Below, in pieces: positions 33,182-42,551 of a stretch of DNA of 64,000 bases (positions are counted from its first letter, which is position 1; each line of letters starts with the position of its first letter). The DNA is from Planctomycetota bacterium. Lineage in GTDB: Bacteria > Planctomycetota > UBA1135 > UBA2386. Below the pieces are notes generated by a model. It searched no databases, had not been told where the DNA came from, and was given only the letters and a program-made list of their open reading frames with translations. The stretch is from assembly GCA_020638655.1 (NCBI GenBank), contig JACKIC010000004.1:248001-312000 (forward strand). The letters are read 5' to 3'. The position numbers were made by a program, and so were the translations under genes.

Positions 33182-35509
33182 CTACCGCGCGAGCTCGTCG
33201 AGCCGGCGCAGCTCGCAACCTGACGGCAGGTCGGCGGCGAGTTCGGGCACATCGCGCCAGCGGCGCAACTCGGGACACAGCGGCAGGCGGCGTGGCGCGG
33301 CGGCATAGCTGGGCCCGAGGTCGTCGACGACGACCTCGGTGATGCGCGGACACAGGCGCGCCGCGAGCAGCGCGACGACGCCGGCTTCGCCGAGTCCGAC
33401 GAGGCGTACCGGTCCTCCGCCGGGCAAGCTCGCGCAGACGATCGCCGTGTCGAGCGCGGCCTGGTAACCCTCGCCGCGGCCCAGCAGGATGCCGTTGCGT
33501 TGCCACGCCGAACGGAAGCGCGCCCATTCGCCGTAGGGGCGCGGATCGACGAGCACGGCGTTGTCGAGCTTCGCGAGCCAGGGAGGAGCATCGGCGAGCA
33601 GCGCCGCGCCGCCGCGCGGATCGACGACGACGGTGTAGGGGCCGAGACCCAGGTTCCTCTTGCGAAGAGGGATCGGCACGCCGTCGTTGCCGGGTAGGTA
33701 CGCGCCGAGCCAGTCGACGGAACAGGGCAGCGACATCGTTCGTGGCGCGACGTACAGGTCGAGCCCGGGCGCCAGTGCGGCGAGCGTCGCGACGCGCGGT
33801 CGGCGCGCCAGATACTCGCGCGCCATCGCGCCGGGGTCGAGCGTCGCGTTGGGCCGCGCGGCCAGCAGTGGCTGGAGCTCGGCGGCGGCGAACACCTGCT
33901 CCTTCCAGCTCACTGCGTCATAGCTCGGCACGTGCCCGAGCTCGTCGAAACGAAAGAAGCAGGACTGCAGGAAGTCGTACACCTCCTCGCGCATCGGTCG
34001 GTCGTAGTTGTGCCCTTCGTCGGCGAAGCGCGAGCGCGGCCCTTGCCCACCCAGGCGCGCCCAGTGCGCGGTCAGCTCGGGCAGACCCTGCTGCGGGAAG
34101 TTGTGCGTCCAGTCGCCGCTGACGCTGCCGAACATCGCCGGGTTCGGCGCGAACACCGCGCACATCTCGGGCACGTCGGTGCCGGCGGCGAGGCGCGGCG
34201 TGTGATTACAGCCGCAGTGTGCCCCGGTGTCGGAGACGATCTCGTAGAGGTAGCAGGCCATCACCATCGGCGCGGCGACGGCGAGGCGTTCCTCGAGCGC
34301 CATCAGGTAGTAGGTCTGCTGGCCGCCGCCGCTCGCGCCGGTGACACCGACGCGCTGCGGATCGACGTCGTCGCGCGCGAGCAGCAGGTCGAGCGCGCGC
34401 TGGTTGTGCCAGGTCATCGCGCCGACGCTGTTGACGCCCGTGGCGACGTCCTCGACGTGCACCGAATCGACCGCGAGCGTGACCCAACCGAACCTCGCGA
34501 ATGCCGAGCAACGCGCCTGTACGACCGGGTGGATGGCGCCGTTCTGCCAGTGGCCGTGCGGGCACAACATCGCGGGATGCCTGCCCGCGATCGCAGGATC
34601 CGGCGACCACAGCCAACCGGTGGCCCGCTGCCCGGGAAAGCCGATCCACGAGATGCGCTGCAGCCGCACGCCGTCGCGCACGACTTCGCCGTGCACCTGC
34701 ACGTCGAGCGGCGCCGCGGCCGGCGGCGGCGACAGGCCGAGCGCGTCGGCGACGTGCGCGCGCACGGCCGCGCGGCGCCTTGGCCAGTCGGCGGCGCTGC
34801 GTTCGGCGAGGCTCGGCGTCGACCGCGGCAGCGCCCGGTCGCGCAGGCCCGCGAGCGCCTGCTCGCGTTCGGCGAGGCTCAGCACCGGCGCGAACTGCGC
34901 GAGCAGCTCGGCGTGGTTCGTGCTGCGCACCAGGTGCACTTCGTCGAGGTCGCCGGCGAACGGTTGGTGCGCGCCGATGTTGTCGCCGAGCCGCAACTGC
35001 GCGGCCGGCGCGGCGCCGTGGCCGAGTTCGGCGTGCGTCTGCAGCGTGCCGTCGACGAACAGGACCGCGCCGTTGGTGGTGGGGTCGTAGGCGACCTCGA
35101 GCTCGTGCCATGCGCCGTCGTCGACGCGCACCTGCGACGAGAGCCGCACCGAGGTCCACGACCAAGCCTCGAACGAGATCCTGCCTGGCTGGCGGCCGAG
35201 CACCAGCGAGATGCCGACCGCCTCGCCGTCGCGCGCCATCAGCGGCGTGCAGAAGTCCCCCCGAGAGGTGCGCAGCCGGCAGCGCAGCGTGAACGGCTGC
35301 CGCGAGTCGATCGGGCACGGGCCGGCGTCGATATGGGCGCGGTCGCCGTCGAAGCGCGCGGCGTTGCCGACGGCGCCGTCGGCGATGCTCACCGCGTCGC
35401 GCCAGCTGTCGTCGCGCTGTTCCAGCGTCAGGTGCAGCTCGGGCGGCGGTTCCGTTCCTTGGGGCAGGGAAAACGCGGCGGCGGCGCAGATCCACGCGAT
35501 GGACAGCAT
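33182..35509 (-). CDS. Secreted LamG-like + acetyl-xylan-esterase-like hydrolase
   Basis: 775 aa, signal peptide MLSIAWICAAAAFSLPQG. Residues about 30-200 form a concanavalin-like LamG domain (AARFDGDRAHIDAGP, WHELEVAYDPTTNGAVLFVDGTLQTHAE, GDLDEVHLV). Residues about 250-560 are an alpha/beta hydrolase of the acetyl xylan esterase/dienelactone kind: HPAMLCPHGHWQNGA, then the nucleophile elbow GVTGASGGGQQTYYLMAL (Ser near 395) and FADEGHNYDRPMREEVYDFL, whose His is the likely catalytic one. The last 200 residues have no clear family and include GLGEAGVVALLAARLCP, possibly a second degenerate hydrolase unit. It probably removes ester groups from polysaccharide outside the cytoplasm. Confidence 0.8.
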   Translation of the reverse strand: MLSIAWICAAAAFSLPQGTEPPPELHLTLEQRDDSWRDAVSIADGAVGNAARFDGDRAHIDAGPCPIDSRQPFTLRCRLRTSRGDFCTPLMARDGEAVGISLVLGRQPGRISFEAWSWTSVRLSSQVRVDDGAWHELEVAYDPTTNGAVLFVDGTLQTHAELGHGAAPAAQLRLGDNIGAHQPFAGDLDEVHLVRSTNHAELLAQFAPVLSLAEREQALAGLRDRALPRSTPSLAERSAADWPRRRAAVRAHVADALGLSPPPAAAPLDVQVHGEVVRDGVRLQRISWIGFPGQRATGWLWSPDPAIAGRHPAMLCPHGHWQNGAIHPVVQARCSAFARFGWVTLAVDSVHVEDVATGVNSVGAMTWHNQRALDLLLARDDVDPQRVGVTGASGGGQQTYYLMALEERLAVAAPMVMACYLYEIVSDTGAHCGCNHTPRLAAGTDVPEMCAVFAPNPAMFGSVSGDWTHNFPQQGLPELTAHWARLGGQGPRSRFADEGHNYDRPMREEVYDFLQSCFFRFDELGHVPSYDAVSWKEQVFAAAELQPLLAARPNATLDPGAMAREYLARRPRVATLAALAPGLDLYVAPRTMSLPCSVDWLGAYLPGNDGVPIPLRKRNLGLGPYTVVVDPRGGAALLADAPPWLAKLDNAVLVDPRPYGEWARFRSAWQRNGILLGRGEGYQAALDTAIVCASLPGGGPVRLVGLGEAGVVALLAARLCPRITEVVVDDLGPSYAAAPRRLPLCPELRRWRDVPELAADLPSGCELRRLDELAR

Positions 35510-35576
35510 GGCGACACGATAGCAGGGGGCTAGGATGCGCGCGGACCTTCACCCTCGACACCGCCCACCGACCTTC

Positions 35577-36542
35577 ATGAAGCGCTTGCTGCACCAGGTG
35601 AAGACCTACGTGTTCCCGCCCAAGTCCGAGGCGGAGCTGCCCGAGGCCCCGGTGCTCGCGCCGGCCGACTGGCAACTCGCGATCGACCGGCTGCAGCAGT
35701 GGTCGACCAAGTACGGTCACGCGCCGTGTCTGCCGGGGCGGTGCAACGTCTGCGGCGAGGCCTCCGCGTTCTTCTGCAAGGACCAGGCGCTGGCGCGAGA
35801 GTCCTACACCTGCGGGGCCTGTGGCACGACGAGTCGCTACCGGGCGCTGGCCCACGGGGTGCTGCGCTGGTTCGCCGAGGAGCTCGGCGTGCGTGCGGAG
35901 TCGCTCGCGGGACTGCGCGAACACAAGTTGCCGCGGCCCGTGCGCGTCTACGACGCGCAGTTGCCGTTCTACTACAACACCTGCAGCTACCCGCTGCCCG
36001 ACCTGCTCGCCGCAGTCGAGGGCGTGCAGGTGCAGTGCTCGCGCTTCCGCGGCGCCGATCCGCTCGGCGCGCCGATCGAGGGGCGCGAGCAGGTGGTCAA
36101 CCCCGCGGCGAGCAACCAGAACCTCGAGCGCCTGACCTTCGCCGACTCGAGCTTCGACCTGGTGATCACCAGCGACGTGATGGAGCACGTGCGGCTCGAC
36201 GCGCTGGCGCACGCCGAGATCCGCCGCGTGCTCGCGCCGGGCGGGGCCTACCTGTTCACCGTGCCGCACTCGCGCGCGATGGCCGCGACGACGCACCGCG
36301 TGGTGGTGCGCGACCCGCTCGATCCGAGCCAGGACGACTTCGTGATGGAGCGTGAGTATCACGGCGACACCAACGACCCGGAGAACGCGGCGCTGTCGTT
36401 CCGGGTCTACGGCACCGACCTCGACGACACGCTGCGCGACCTGGGATTGCAGGTCGACTACACGTTCTTCCCGTTCGGCGGCGTTGGCGTGGCCAACGGC
36501 GTCGTCAACACCGAGCTGTTCTACTGCAAGCTGCCGGCATGA
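35577..36542 (+). CDS. SAM-dependent methyltransferase with N-terminal zinc-ribbon-like segment
   Basis: 321 aa if started at ATG 35577 (MKRLLHQVKTYVFPPK). An in-frame ATG at 35535 has a better purine-rich upstream run, but the added residues look non-coding. Two CxxC pairs, CNVCGEA and CGACGTTSRYRA, at about residues 56-90 form a likely zinc ribbon. The methyltransferase part includes FADSSFDLVITSDVMEHV and LAPGGAYLFTVPHSRAM, as in methyltransferase type 11; the usual glycine-rich motif I (DxGxGxG) is not obvious. Target unknown; context suggests a glycan. Its stop overlaps the CysQ-like start (ATGA). Confidence 0.75.
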   Translation: MKRLLHQVKTYVFPPKSEAELPEAPVLAPADWQLAIDRLQQWSTKYGHAPCLPGRCNVCGEASAFFCKDQALARESYTCGACGTTSRYRALAHGVLRWFAEELGVRAESLAGLREHKLPRPVRVYDAQLPFYYNTCSYPLPDLLAAVEGVQVQCSRFRGADPLGAPIEGREQVVNPAASNQNLERLTFADSSFDLVITSDVMEHVRLDALAHAEIRRVLAPGGAYLFTVPHSRAMAATTHRVVVRDPLDPSQDDFVMEREYHGDTNDPENAALSFRVYGTDLDDTLRDLGLQVDYTFFPFGGVGVANGVVNTELFYCKLPA

Positions 36543-37363
36543 CCCTGACCGACCCCGACCTCGCCGCGCGCCTCTCGTTCGCCGCGCAGATCGCCGCCGA
36601 GGCCGGCCGCCGGTTGTTCGCGCTGCGCGCGAGCGGGCGCTGGACCGACGAGAAGGTGCTCGGCGACGTCGGTGACCAGGCGGCGGACGGTTACCTGCAG
36701 GGCTACGTGCGCGGTCGCTACCCGCTCGACGCGCTGCTCTCCGAGGAGACCAAGGATTCGGCGGCGCGGCTCGGCGTCGACAACTGCTGGATCGTCGACC
36801 CGCTCGACGGCACCAAGGAGTATCGGTCCGGGCGCCACGACTGGGCCGTGCACGTGGGTTTCGCCGTCGGCGGTGCGCCGGCGCTCGGCGCCGTGGCGCT
36901 GCCGGCCATCTACCGGGTGCTCGCGGGCTGCTGCGTGCCGGGCCAGGAACACGTCGCGCTGACCGGCTCCGGCGGCGACTGGCCGGATCGGCTCGCCGCC
37001 GCCGCTGGCGGTGACGGGCCGCTGCGCCTGGCGGTGAGCCGCAGCCACACCCCCGACTGGGTGCAGGAGTTCGCGCGGCAGCTGGGCGGCGCCGAGTTCG
37101 TGCCGTCGGGCAGCGTCGGCTTCAAGGTCGCGCTGCTGCTCCTCGGCAAGGCCGACGCCTACGTGCACAAGCCGGGGCTCAAGGAATGGGACACCTGCGC
37201 GCCCGAGGCGATCGCCCGGGCCGCCGGCTGGGCGGTGTGCCGCATCGACGGCAGCGCGCAGCGCTACAACCAGGCGAATCCGCGCAACGACGAGATCGTC
37301 GTGTGCCGGCCGGCGATTCGGGCGCGCGTGCTCGAGGTGCTCGCGGGCTGCGCGCCGCGGTGA
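36539..37363 (+). CDS. cysQ: 3'(2'),5'-bisphosphate nucleotidase, CysQ-like
   Basis: 274 aa of the lithium-sensitive phosphatase family. Metal ligands are visible: LLSEET (E69, E70), WIVDPLDGTKEY (D87, D90), and WDTCAPEAIARAAG near residue 220. The TKEY after DPLDG and the WDTCA form favour PAP phosphatase over inositol monophosphatase. It removes the 3'-phosphate of PAP left after sulfotransfer. The usual K-x-D-xSPVT-xAD segment is changed (DVGDQAADGYL), so a different small phosphoester is possible. It is coupled to a methyltransferase and lies near cysC/cysD/cysNC, which supports the PAP role. Confidence 0.82.
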   Translation: MTLTDPDLAARLSFAAQIAAEAGRRLFALRASGRWTDEKVLGDVGDQAADGYLQGYVRGRYPLDALLSEETKDSAARLGVDNCWIVDPLDGTKEYRSGRHDWAVHVGFAVGGAPALGAVALPAIYRVLAGCCVPGQEHVALTGSGGDWPDRLAAAAGGDGPLRLAVSRSHTPDWVQEFARQLGGAEFVPSGSVGFKVALLLLGKADAYVHKPGLKEWDTCAPEAIARAAGWAVCRIDGSAQRYNQANPRNDEIVVCRPAIRARVLEVLAGCAPR

Positions 37364-37549
37364 GCACCGCGGGCGCTGCTGGCCGTGGTCATGCAGCCAT
37401 GCCATCGGCGCTTGCGCGCCGTCCGCGGTGATTCGCTTCGCGACCAAAGTCCGCGGGGCGTCGCGATCGATGAAGTGGCCGGCTGTCGCTGGTCAACCCG
37501 CGGCGATTCCCTAACCTGCTGATCGCCGCAAGCCGGCCCGCCAAGACCG

Positions 37550-38455
37550 ATGACCCTCGTCCGCCACTACGACGCCGCTGCTGTCCGGCGCGGCATGTTG
37601 AGCTACGTGCTGCCCATGTTCGGCTATCCCGGGCTGGTCTGGCGCAATCGCTACATGATCCAGAACTTCCTGCGGCGGGAGTTGCTGGGGCGGTTCCACG
37701 GCTCGTTCCTCGGGGTCTGGTGGATCCTGGCGCAGCCGCTGTTCCAGTTCACGGTCTACTACTTCGTGTTCGGCGTGCTGTTCGCGCAGGGCCGCGGCGG
37801 CAACGCTGGCGACGCCCCCTACGCAGTCTATCTGTTCTCGGGCGTGATCCTGTTCCACTCGCTGGTCGAAGCGACCACTCAGTCGTGCAGCGTCGTGGTG
37901 GCGAACGGCAACCTGGTCAAGAAGGTGGCGTTCCCATCGGAGTTGCTGGTGCTGCCGGTGGTGCTGAGTTCGCTGGTGCTCTATCTCGTCGGCGCAGCGG
38001 TCTGCGTCGTCGCCGGCGTGTGGCTCGACGTGCTGCACCCCGGTTTGCTGCTGCTCGCGTTGCCGTTGGTGCTGCTCATCCAGCTGGTCTATTCGACCGG
38101 CCTGGGCCTGTTGCTGGCCAATCTCGACGTCTTCGTGCGCGACACCTCCCAGCTGTGGCGAGTCCTGACCATGGCCTGGATGTTCCTGACGCCGGTGTTC
38201 TGGGAGCCGAAGAACTTCCTCGGCCTGTTCGGCGAGCACGAATGGGTCGGGCATCTGCTCTTCAACCTGAACTCGGCATACCCGCTGCTGATGGCGCAAC
38301 GCATCCTGATCGGTCTCGACGATCCATTGATCGGGCCGCAGCTCGGGGACTTCTGGACCCACGTCGGGGTCGCGTCGCTGTGGGCTGCGATCGTCTTGGT
38401 GCTCGGCTACACGTCGTTCGTGAGCCGCAAGCACAAGTACGCCGACTTGATCTGA
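37550..38455 (+). CDS. wzm: Second polysaccharide ABC exporter permease, Wzm type
   Basis: 301 aa, ABC-2 family. The N-terminal interface helix is followed by NFLRRELLGRFHGSFLGVWWILAQPLFQFTVYYFVFGVLFAQ, then AVYLFSGVILFHSLVEATTQS, NLVKKVAFPSELLVLPVVLS, LDVFVRDTSQLWRVLTMAWMFLTPVFW and a C-terminal SFVSRKHKYADLI. About six TM helices. It is only about 25-30 percent alike by eye to the first permease (18385), so the window codes for two distinct exporters. Its likely ATPase gene lies 27 bases away but on the opposite strand, running towards it, so the two halves are transcribed separately. Confidence 0.9.
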   Translation: MTLVRHYDAAAVRRGMLSYVLPMFGYPGLVWRNRYMIQNFLRRELLGRFHGSFLGVWWILAQPLFQFTVYYFVFGVLFAQGRGGNAGDAPYAVYLFSGVILFHSLVEATTQSCSVVVANGNLVKKVAFPSELLVLPVVLSSLVLYLVGAAVCVVAGVWLDVLHPGLLLLALPLVLLIQLVYSTGLGLLLANLDVFVRDTSQLWRVLTMAWMFLTPVFWEPKNFLGLFGEHEWVGHLLFNLNSAYPLLMAQRILIGLDDPLIGPQLGDFWTHVGVASLWAAIVLVLGYTSFVSRKHKYADLI

Positions 38456-38482
38456 CCGGGTTTCCGGCGCCGGCGCTCGCGG

Positions 38483-39700
38483 TCAGGGCTTCGTCGGCTC
38501 GATCACCCAGTGGTGGTCCTGGAGGAACAGGCCGAGGTCCTTGGTGCGGTTCTGCACGATCAGGCTGTCGGAGGCGGGGCGCTCCTGGAAGCGGTGCACC
38601 CCGTCTTCGTCGAACAGATAGAGCACGATCGTGAACTTGCCGGACAGCAGCCGGATGCAGTCCAGATGCAAGGTGACGTAGCCCTCGTCGAAGTCGATCG
38701 ACTTGCCGTCGAAGTGGGTCGCGTGGGTGAAGCACTCGGTGCCGTCGTTGCGGCGCGCGCCGATCGCCAGGTTCAGTCGTTCGCGCTTCTTGCCGTTACG
38801 CAGGTGTACGCGGATCGCGCAGTCTTCGCCGGGGGCGAAGACGTTGCGCGGCTGCATCGTGGCGGCATCGACGATCACGCCCTCGAGGATGCGCGGCATG
38901 TCCTCCGGCGGCGTCTTCTGCGGTGTCGCCGCCTTGTCCGCTGGCGCCTGTTCTTCGATGTTGGCGGCGTCGTTCTCGTGGCTCGCGTATTCGTTGGTGA
39001 CCGTGATCGAGTCGGCGATCAGCTCGGCCCGGCCGTAGTTCATCCAGATCGCGCGTTCGCAGATCTGCCGCACGTCGTAGAGCGAGTGCGAGCAGAAGAA
39101 GATCGACTTGCCCTGCTTCTTGTAGGCCCAGATCCGGTCGACGCACTTGCGCCGGAAGTTCATGTCGCCGACGGCCAGGATCTCGTCGATGATCAGCAGG
39201 TCGGGTTCGGTGGCGATCGCGACGCTGAAGCCCAGGCGCGCCTGCATACCCGAGGAGTACGTGCGCAGCGGCGCGTGGATGAATTCGCCGAGCTCGCTGA
39301 ACTCGACGATCTCCTGGTACTTCTTCTGCGCCTGCTTGCGCGAGAAGCCCATCATCGCCGCGTTCATGAAGATGTTCTCGCGCCCGGTGAAGCTCTGGTG
39401 GAAGCCCGCGCCGAGCTCGAGCAGGCTGGTGATGCGGCCGTTGACCGAGTAGCTGCCGGTGGTGGGGTAGGTCGTGCCGCTGAGGATCTTGAGCAGCGTC
39501 GACTTGCCGGCGCCGTTCGAGCCGATCAGCCCCATGCACTCGCCGCGCTTGACGTCGAAGGAGACGTCGCGCAGCGCGTTGACCTCCTTGTGCATCTTCT
39601 TGCCCTTGTTCCAGGGCAGCTTCTCGAAGATGCGGTTGTACGGGTTGCCGTAGATGCGGTAGGTCTTGCCCAGGTTCTTGGCTTCGATGACGGCTTCCAT
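38483..39700 (-). CDS. wzt: Second polysaccharide ABC exporter ATPase, Wzt type with C-terminal domain
   Basis: 405 aa. Walker A GSNGAGKS (60-67), ELGAGFHQSFTGRENIFMNAAM, signature YSSGMQARL (148-156), Walker B LLIIDEILAVGD (168 on), switch His in FFCSHSLYDV. After residue 245 come an acidic linker (ENDAANIEEQAPADK) and a beta-rich domain (about 270-405) with FTHATHFDGKSIDFDEGYVTLHLD, as in Wzt carbohydrate-binding domains. It overlaps the cysNC stop by one base (TGATG), so it is translated from the sulfate-activation mRNA. This gives a physical link between PAPS supply and chain export. Confidence 0.92.
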   Translation of the reverse strand: MEAVIEAKNLGKTYRIYGNPYNRIFEKLPWNKGKKMHKEVNALRDVSFDVKRGECMGLIGSNGAGKSTLLKILSGTTYPTTGSYSVNGRITSLLELGAGFHQSFTGRENIFMNAAMMGFSRKQAQKKYQEIVEFSELGEFIHAPLRTYSSGMQARLGFSVAIATEPDLLIIDEILAVGDMNFRRKCVDRIWAYKKQGKSIFFCSHSLYDVRQICERAIWMNYGRAELIADSITVTNEYASHENDAANIEEQAPADKAATPQKTPPEDMPRILEGVIVDAATMQPRNVFAPGEDCAIRVHLRNGKKRERLNLAIGARRNDGTECFTHATHFDGKSIDFDEGYVTLHLDCIRLLSGKFTIVLYLFDEDGVHRFQERPASDSLIVQNRTKDLGLFLQDHHWVIEPTKP

Positions 39701-41643
39701 CAGCGCACCAGCTTGCGATTCCTCAGGAACGTGACCACCTGGTCGATGTTTGCAGCCACTGGCTGCGCGGCGGTGTCGAGGCGCAGGTCGGGGGCCTTGG
39801 GCGCCTCGTAGGGCGCGTCGACGCCGGTGACGTTGGCGATCTCGCCGGCGCGGGCGCGGGCGTAGAGTCCGTCCTGATCGCGCTCCTCGCATGTGGCGAG
39901 CGGCGCGTCGCAGAACACCTCGAAGAAGTTGGGGCTGTCGACCAGCTTCTTGGCCTCCTGGCGCTCGAAGGCCATCGGCGACACCAGCGCGACGATGGTG
40001 CTGACGCCCTGCGACAGGTTCAGGCGCGCCAGCTCGGCGGCGCGGCGCTGGTTCTCCCAGCGGTCGGCGCCGCTGAAGCCCAGGTCGCGGTTCAGGCCCA
40101 GGCGCAGGATCTCGCCGTCGATCACCTGCACGTGGTGCTGCTGGTCGAACAGCACCTTCTCGAGGCCGTAGGCGAGCGACGACTTGCCGGCGCGCGGCAG
40201 GCCCGTGATCCACAGCACGAACGGCTCCTGGCCCAGGCGCGCCTTGCGGTCTTCGGGCGTGATCTGGCGCTTGCCGTGCAGGCGCACGTTGCTGCCGGCG
40301 TCGGCGCTGGTGCCGCGGCGGCTGATCGCGTCCTTGGCGATCTTGCGCTCGACGACCATGCCGGCGCCGACCGTGGCGTTGGTGAGGCGGTCGATCAGGA
40401 TGAACGAGCCGGTGCCGCGGTTCTTGGAGTAGGCGTCGGCGGCCAGCGGGCGCGCGCATTCGAGGCGGATGCGGCCCACCTCGTTCATCACCAGCTCCGG
40501 CGCGGGTTCGCGGTGCAGGGAGCCGACGTTGATGCGGTAGCGCAGGTCGGTCACCGTCGCCGCGGTCTGCGCCGTGGTGTGCTTGATCAGATAGCGGCTG
40601 CCGGCGCGCAGGGGCGCGCCGTCGAACCAGACGACCATCGCCTCGATCGCGTTGGCGAGGTCCGGGGCGTTGTTGGGCGCGACGATGGTGTCGCCGCGGC
40701 TGATGTCGATCTCGTCGGTGAGCGTGACCGTCACAGCCATGGGCGCGAACGCCTCCTGCAGCGGGCCGTCGAAGGTGACGATCGACTTCACCTTGCTCTG
40801 CTTGCCGGAGGGCAGCACGGCGATCTGGTCGCCGACGCGGATCACGCCGGAGGCCAGGGTGCCTGCGTAGCCGCGGAAGTTCAGGTCCGGCCGCACCACG
40901 TTCTGCACCGGCAGGCGCAGGTCGACGAGGTTGCGGTCGCTGGCGAGGTGCACGTTCTCGAGGTGGTCGAGCAGCGGCGCGCCCTGGAACCATGGCATCT
41001 GATCGCTGCGGCGCACCACGTTGTCGCCCTTGAGTGCCGACATCGGGATGAAGTGGATGTCGCGCACGTTGAGGCGCGCGGCAAACTCGCTGTAGGCCGA
41101 GCGGATCTCCTCGAAGCGGTCCTCGCTCCAGTCGACGAGGTCCATCTTGTTGATGGCGACGACGAAGTGCTGGATGCCGAGCAGCGAGCAGATGAACGAA
41201 TGGCGGTGCGTCTGTTCGAGCACGCCGTGGCGCGCGTCGATCAGGATCACGGCGAGGTCGCAGTTCGACGCGCCGGTCGCCATGTTGCGCGTGTACTGCA
41301 CGTGCCCCGGCGTGTCGGCGATCACGAACTTGCGCTTGTCGGTCGCGAAGTAGCGGTAGGCGACGTCGATGGTGATGCCCTGCTCGCGCTCGGCCTGCAG
41401 GCCGTCGACGAGCAGCGCCAGGTCGAGGTCGTCGCCGGTCGTGCCGAAGCGGTCCGAGGCCTTCTGGGTGGCGGCGAGCACGTCGTCGAACACCATCTGC
41501 GAGTCGTAGAGCAGGCGCCCGATCAGCGTCGACTTGCCGTCGTCGACGCTGCCGCAGGTGAGCAACCGGAGCATCTCGCGGTTGCCGTAGCGCGCGAGGT
41601 AGCCCTCGATACCCTGCTCGTCGATCTCCTCGGCGTAGGACAT
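39700..41643 (-). CDS. cysNC: Bifunctional sulfate adenylyltransferase subunit 1 / APS kinase (CysNC)
   Basis: 647 aa. Residues 1-450 are the CysN GTPase: G1 GSVDDGKST (31-39), DTPGH (110-114), NKMD (165-168), then elongation-factor-like beta domains. GTP hydrolysis drives APS formation by CysD. Residues 475-640 are an APS kinase domain with P-loop GLPRAGKSS (481-489), DRWENQRR and YEAPKAPDL. Compared with the stand-alone CysC here it has changed key spots: DGE for DGD, LRLGL for VRHGL and LVSPMAFE for FISPYRA, so its kinase activity may be weak or altered. One-base overlap with cysD before it and with the Wzt gene after it. Confidence 0.95.
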   Translation of the reverse strand: MSYAEEIDEQGIEGYLARYGNREMLRLLTCGSVDDGKSTLIGRLLYDSQMVFDDVLAATQKASDRFGTTGDDLDLALLVDGLQAEREQGITIDVAYRYFATDKRKFVIADTPGHVQYTRNMATGASNCDLAVILIDARHGVLEQTHRHSFICSLLGIQHFVVAINKMDLVDWSEDRFEEIRSAYSEFAARLNVRDIHFIPMSALKGDNVVRRSDQMPWFQGAPLLDHLENVHLASDRNLVDLRLPVQNVVRPDLNFRGYAGTLASGVIRVGDQIAVLPSGKQSKVKSIVTFDGPLQEAFAPMAVTVTLTDEIDISRGDTIVAPNNAPDLANAIEAMVVWFDGAPLRAGSRYLIKHTTAQTAATVTDLRYRINVGSLHREPAPELVMNEVGRIRLECARPLAADAYSKNRGTGSFILIDRLTNATVGAGMVVERKIAKDAISRRGTSADAGSNVRLHGKRQITPEDRKARLGQEPFVLWITGLPRAGKSSLAYGLEKVLFDQQHHVQVIDGEILRLGLNRDLGFSGADRWENQRRAAELARLNLSQGVSTIVALVSPMAFERQEAKKLVDSPNFFEVFCDAPLATCEERDQDGLYARARAGEIANVTGVDAPYEAPKAPDLRLDTAAQPVAANIDQVVTFLRNRKLVR

Positions 41644-42551
41644 CAGAAGTAGCCCTCGCGCTTCTTGTCCTCCATCGAGCCGCCCTCGTCGAAGTCGATC
41701 ACGCGGCCCTGTCGTTCGCTGTCTCGGCTGCGCAGCATCTCCTCGATGATCTTGGGCACGGTGTCGGCGGTGGACTCGATCGCGCCGGTCAGCGGGTAGC
41801 AGCCGAGCGTGCGGAAACGGACCATCTTCATCTGTGGCTGCTCGCCGGGTTCGAGCGGCATGCGGTCGTCGTCGACCATGATCAGCGTGCCGTTGCGGCG
41901 CACCACGGGCCGCTCCTTGGCGAAGTAGAGCGGCACCATCGGCAGGTTCTCGCGGTGCACGTAGAGCCAGACATCGAGCTCGGTCCAATTGCTGAGTGGG
42001 AACACCCGGATCGACTCGCCCTTGTTGACGCGGCAGTTGAACAGGTTCCAGAGCTCGGGCCGCTGGTTCTTCGGGTCCCACTGATGGAAGCGATCGCGGA
42101 AGCTGAAGATGCGTTCCTTGGCGCGGCTCTTCTCCTCGTCGCGGCGCGCGCCGCCGAACGCGGCGTCGTACTGGCCGGCGTTGAGCGCCTGCTTGAGCGC
42201 CTCGGTCTTCATCACGTGGGTGTGCTTCTGGGTGCCGTGCGTGAACGGGCCGATGCCCTGGGCGACACCCTCCTGGTTGATCCACTCCTCGAAGTCGAGA
42301 TCGAGTTCCTTCACCAGCCGGTCGCGGAACTCGATCATCTCGCGGAACTTCCAGGTGGTGTTGACGTGCAGCACCTTGAACGGGATGCGCGCCGGCGCGA
42401 ACGCCTTCTGGGCCAGACGCAGCATCACGCCGGAGTCCTTGCCGATCGAGTAGAGCATCACCGGCCGTTCGAACTCGGCCGCGACCTCGCGCATGATGTG
42501 GATGCTCTCCTGCTCGAGCTGCTGCAGGTGGCTCAGGGCGTACTTGTTCAT
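41643..42551 (-). CDS. cysD: Sulfate adenylyltransferase subunit 2
   Basis: 302 aa, normal length. PP-loop ATP pyrophosphatase: YSIGKDSGVML (about 34-44), VLHVNTTWKFREMIEFRD, AFGGARRDEEKSRAKERIFSFRD, and WTELDVWLYVHRENLPMVPLYFA. The C-terminal DFDEGGSMEDKKREGYF is the standard CysD ending. With CysN it makes adenosine 5'-phosphosulfate from ATP and sulfate. The start lies in an ATGA overlap with cysC and the stop in a TGATG with cysNC. No sulfite-forming reductase genes are in the window, which favours use for sulfation. Confidence 0.97.
   Translation of the reverse strand: MNKYALSHLQQLEQESIHIMREVAAEFERPVMLYSIGKDSGVMLRLAQKAFAPARIPFKVLHVNTTWKFREMIEFRDRLVKELDLDFEEWINQEGVAQGIGPFTHGTQKHTHVMKTEALKQALNAGQYDAAFGGARRDEEKSRAKERIFSFRDRFHQWDPKNQRPELWNLFNCRVNKGESIRVFPLSNWTELDVWLYVHRENLPMVPLYFAKERPVVRRNGTLIMVDDDRMPLEPGEQPQMKMVRFRTLGCYPLTGAIESTADTVPKIIEEMLRSRDSERQGRVIDFDEGGSMEDKKREGYF

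Noticed and set aside
37421..37456. Direct repeat GTCCGCGG at 37421 and 37449 before the second permease gene
   Set aside because: Only eight bases in CG-rich sequence, easily due to chance.
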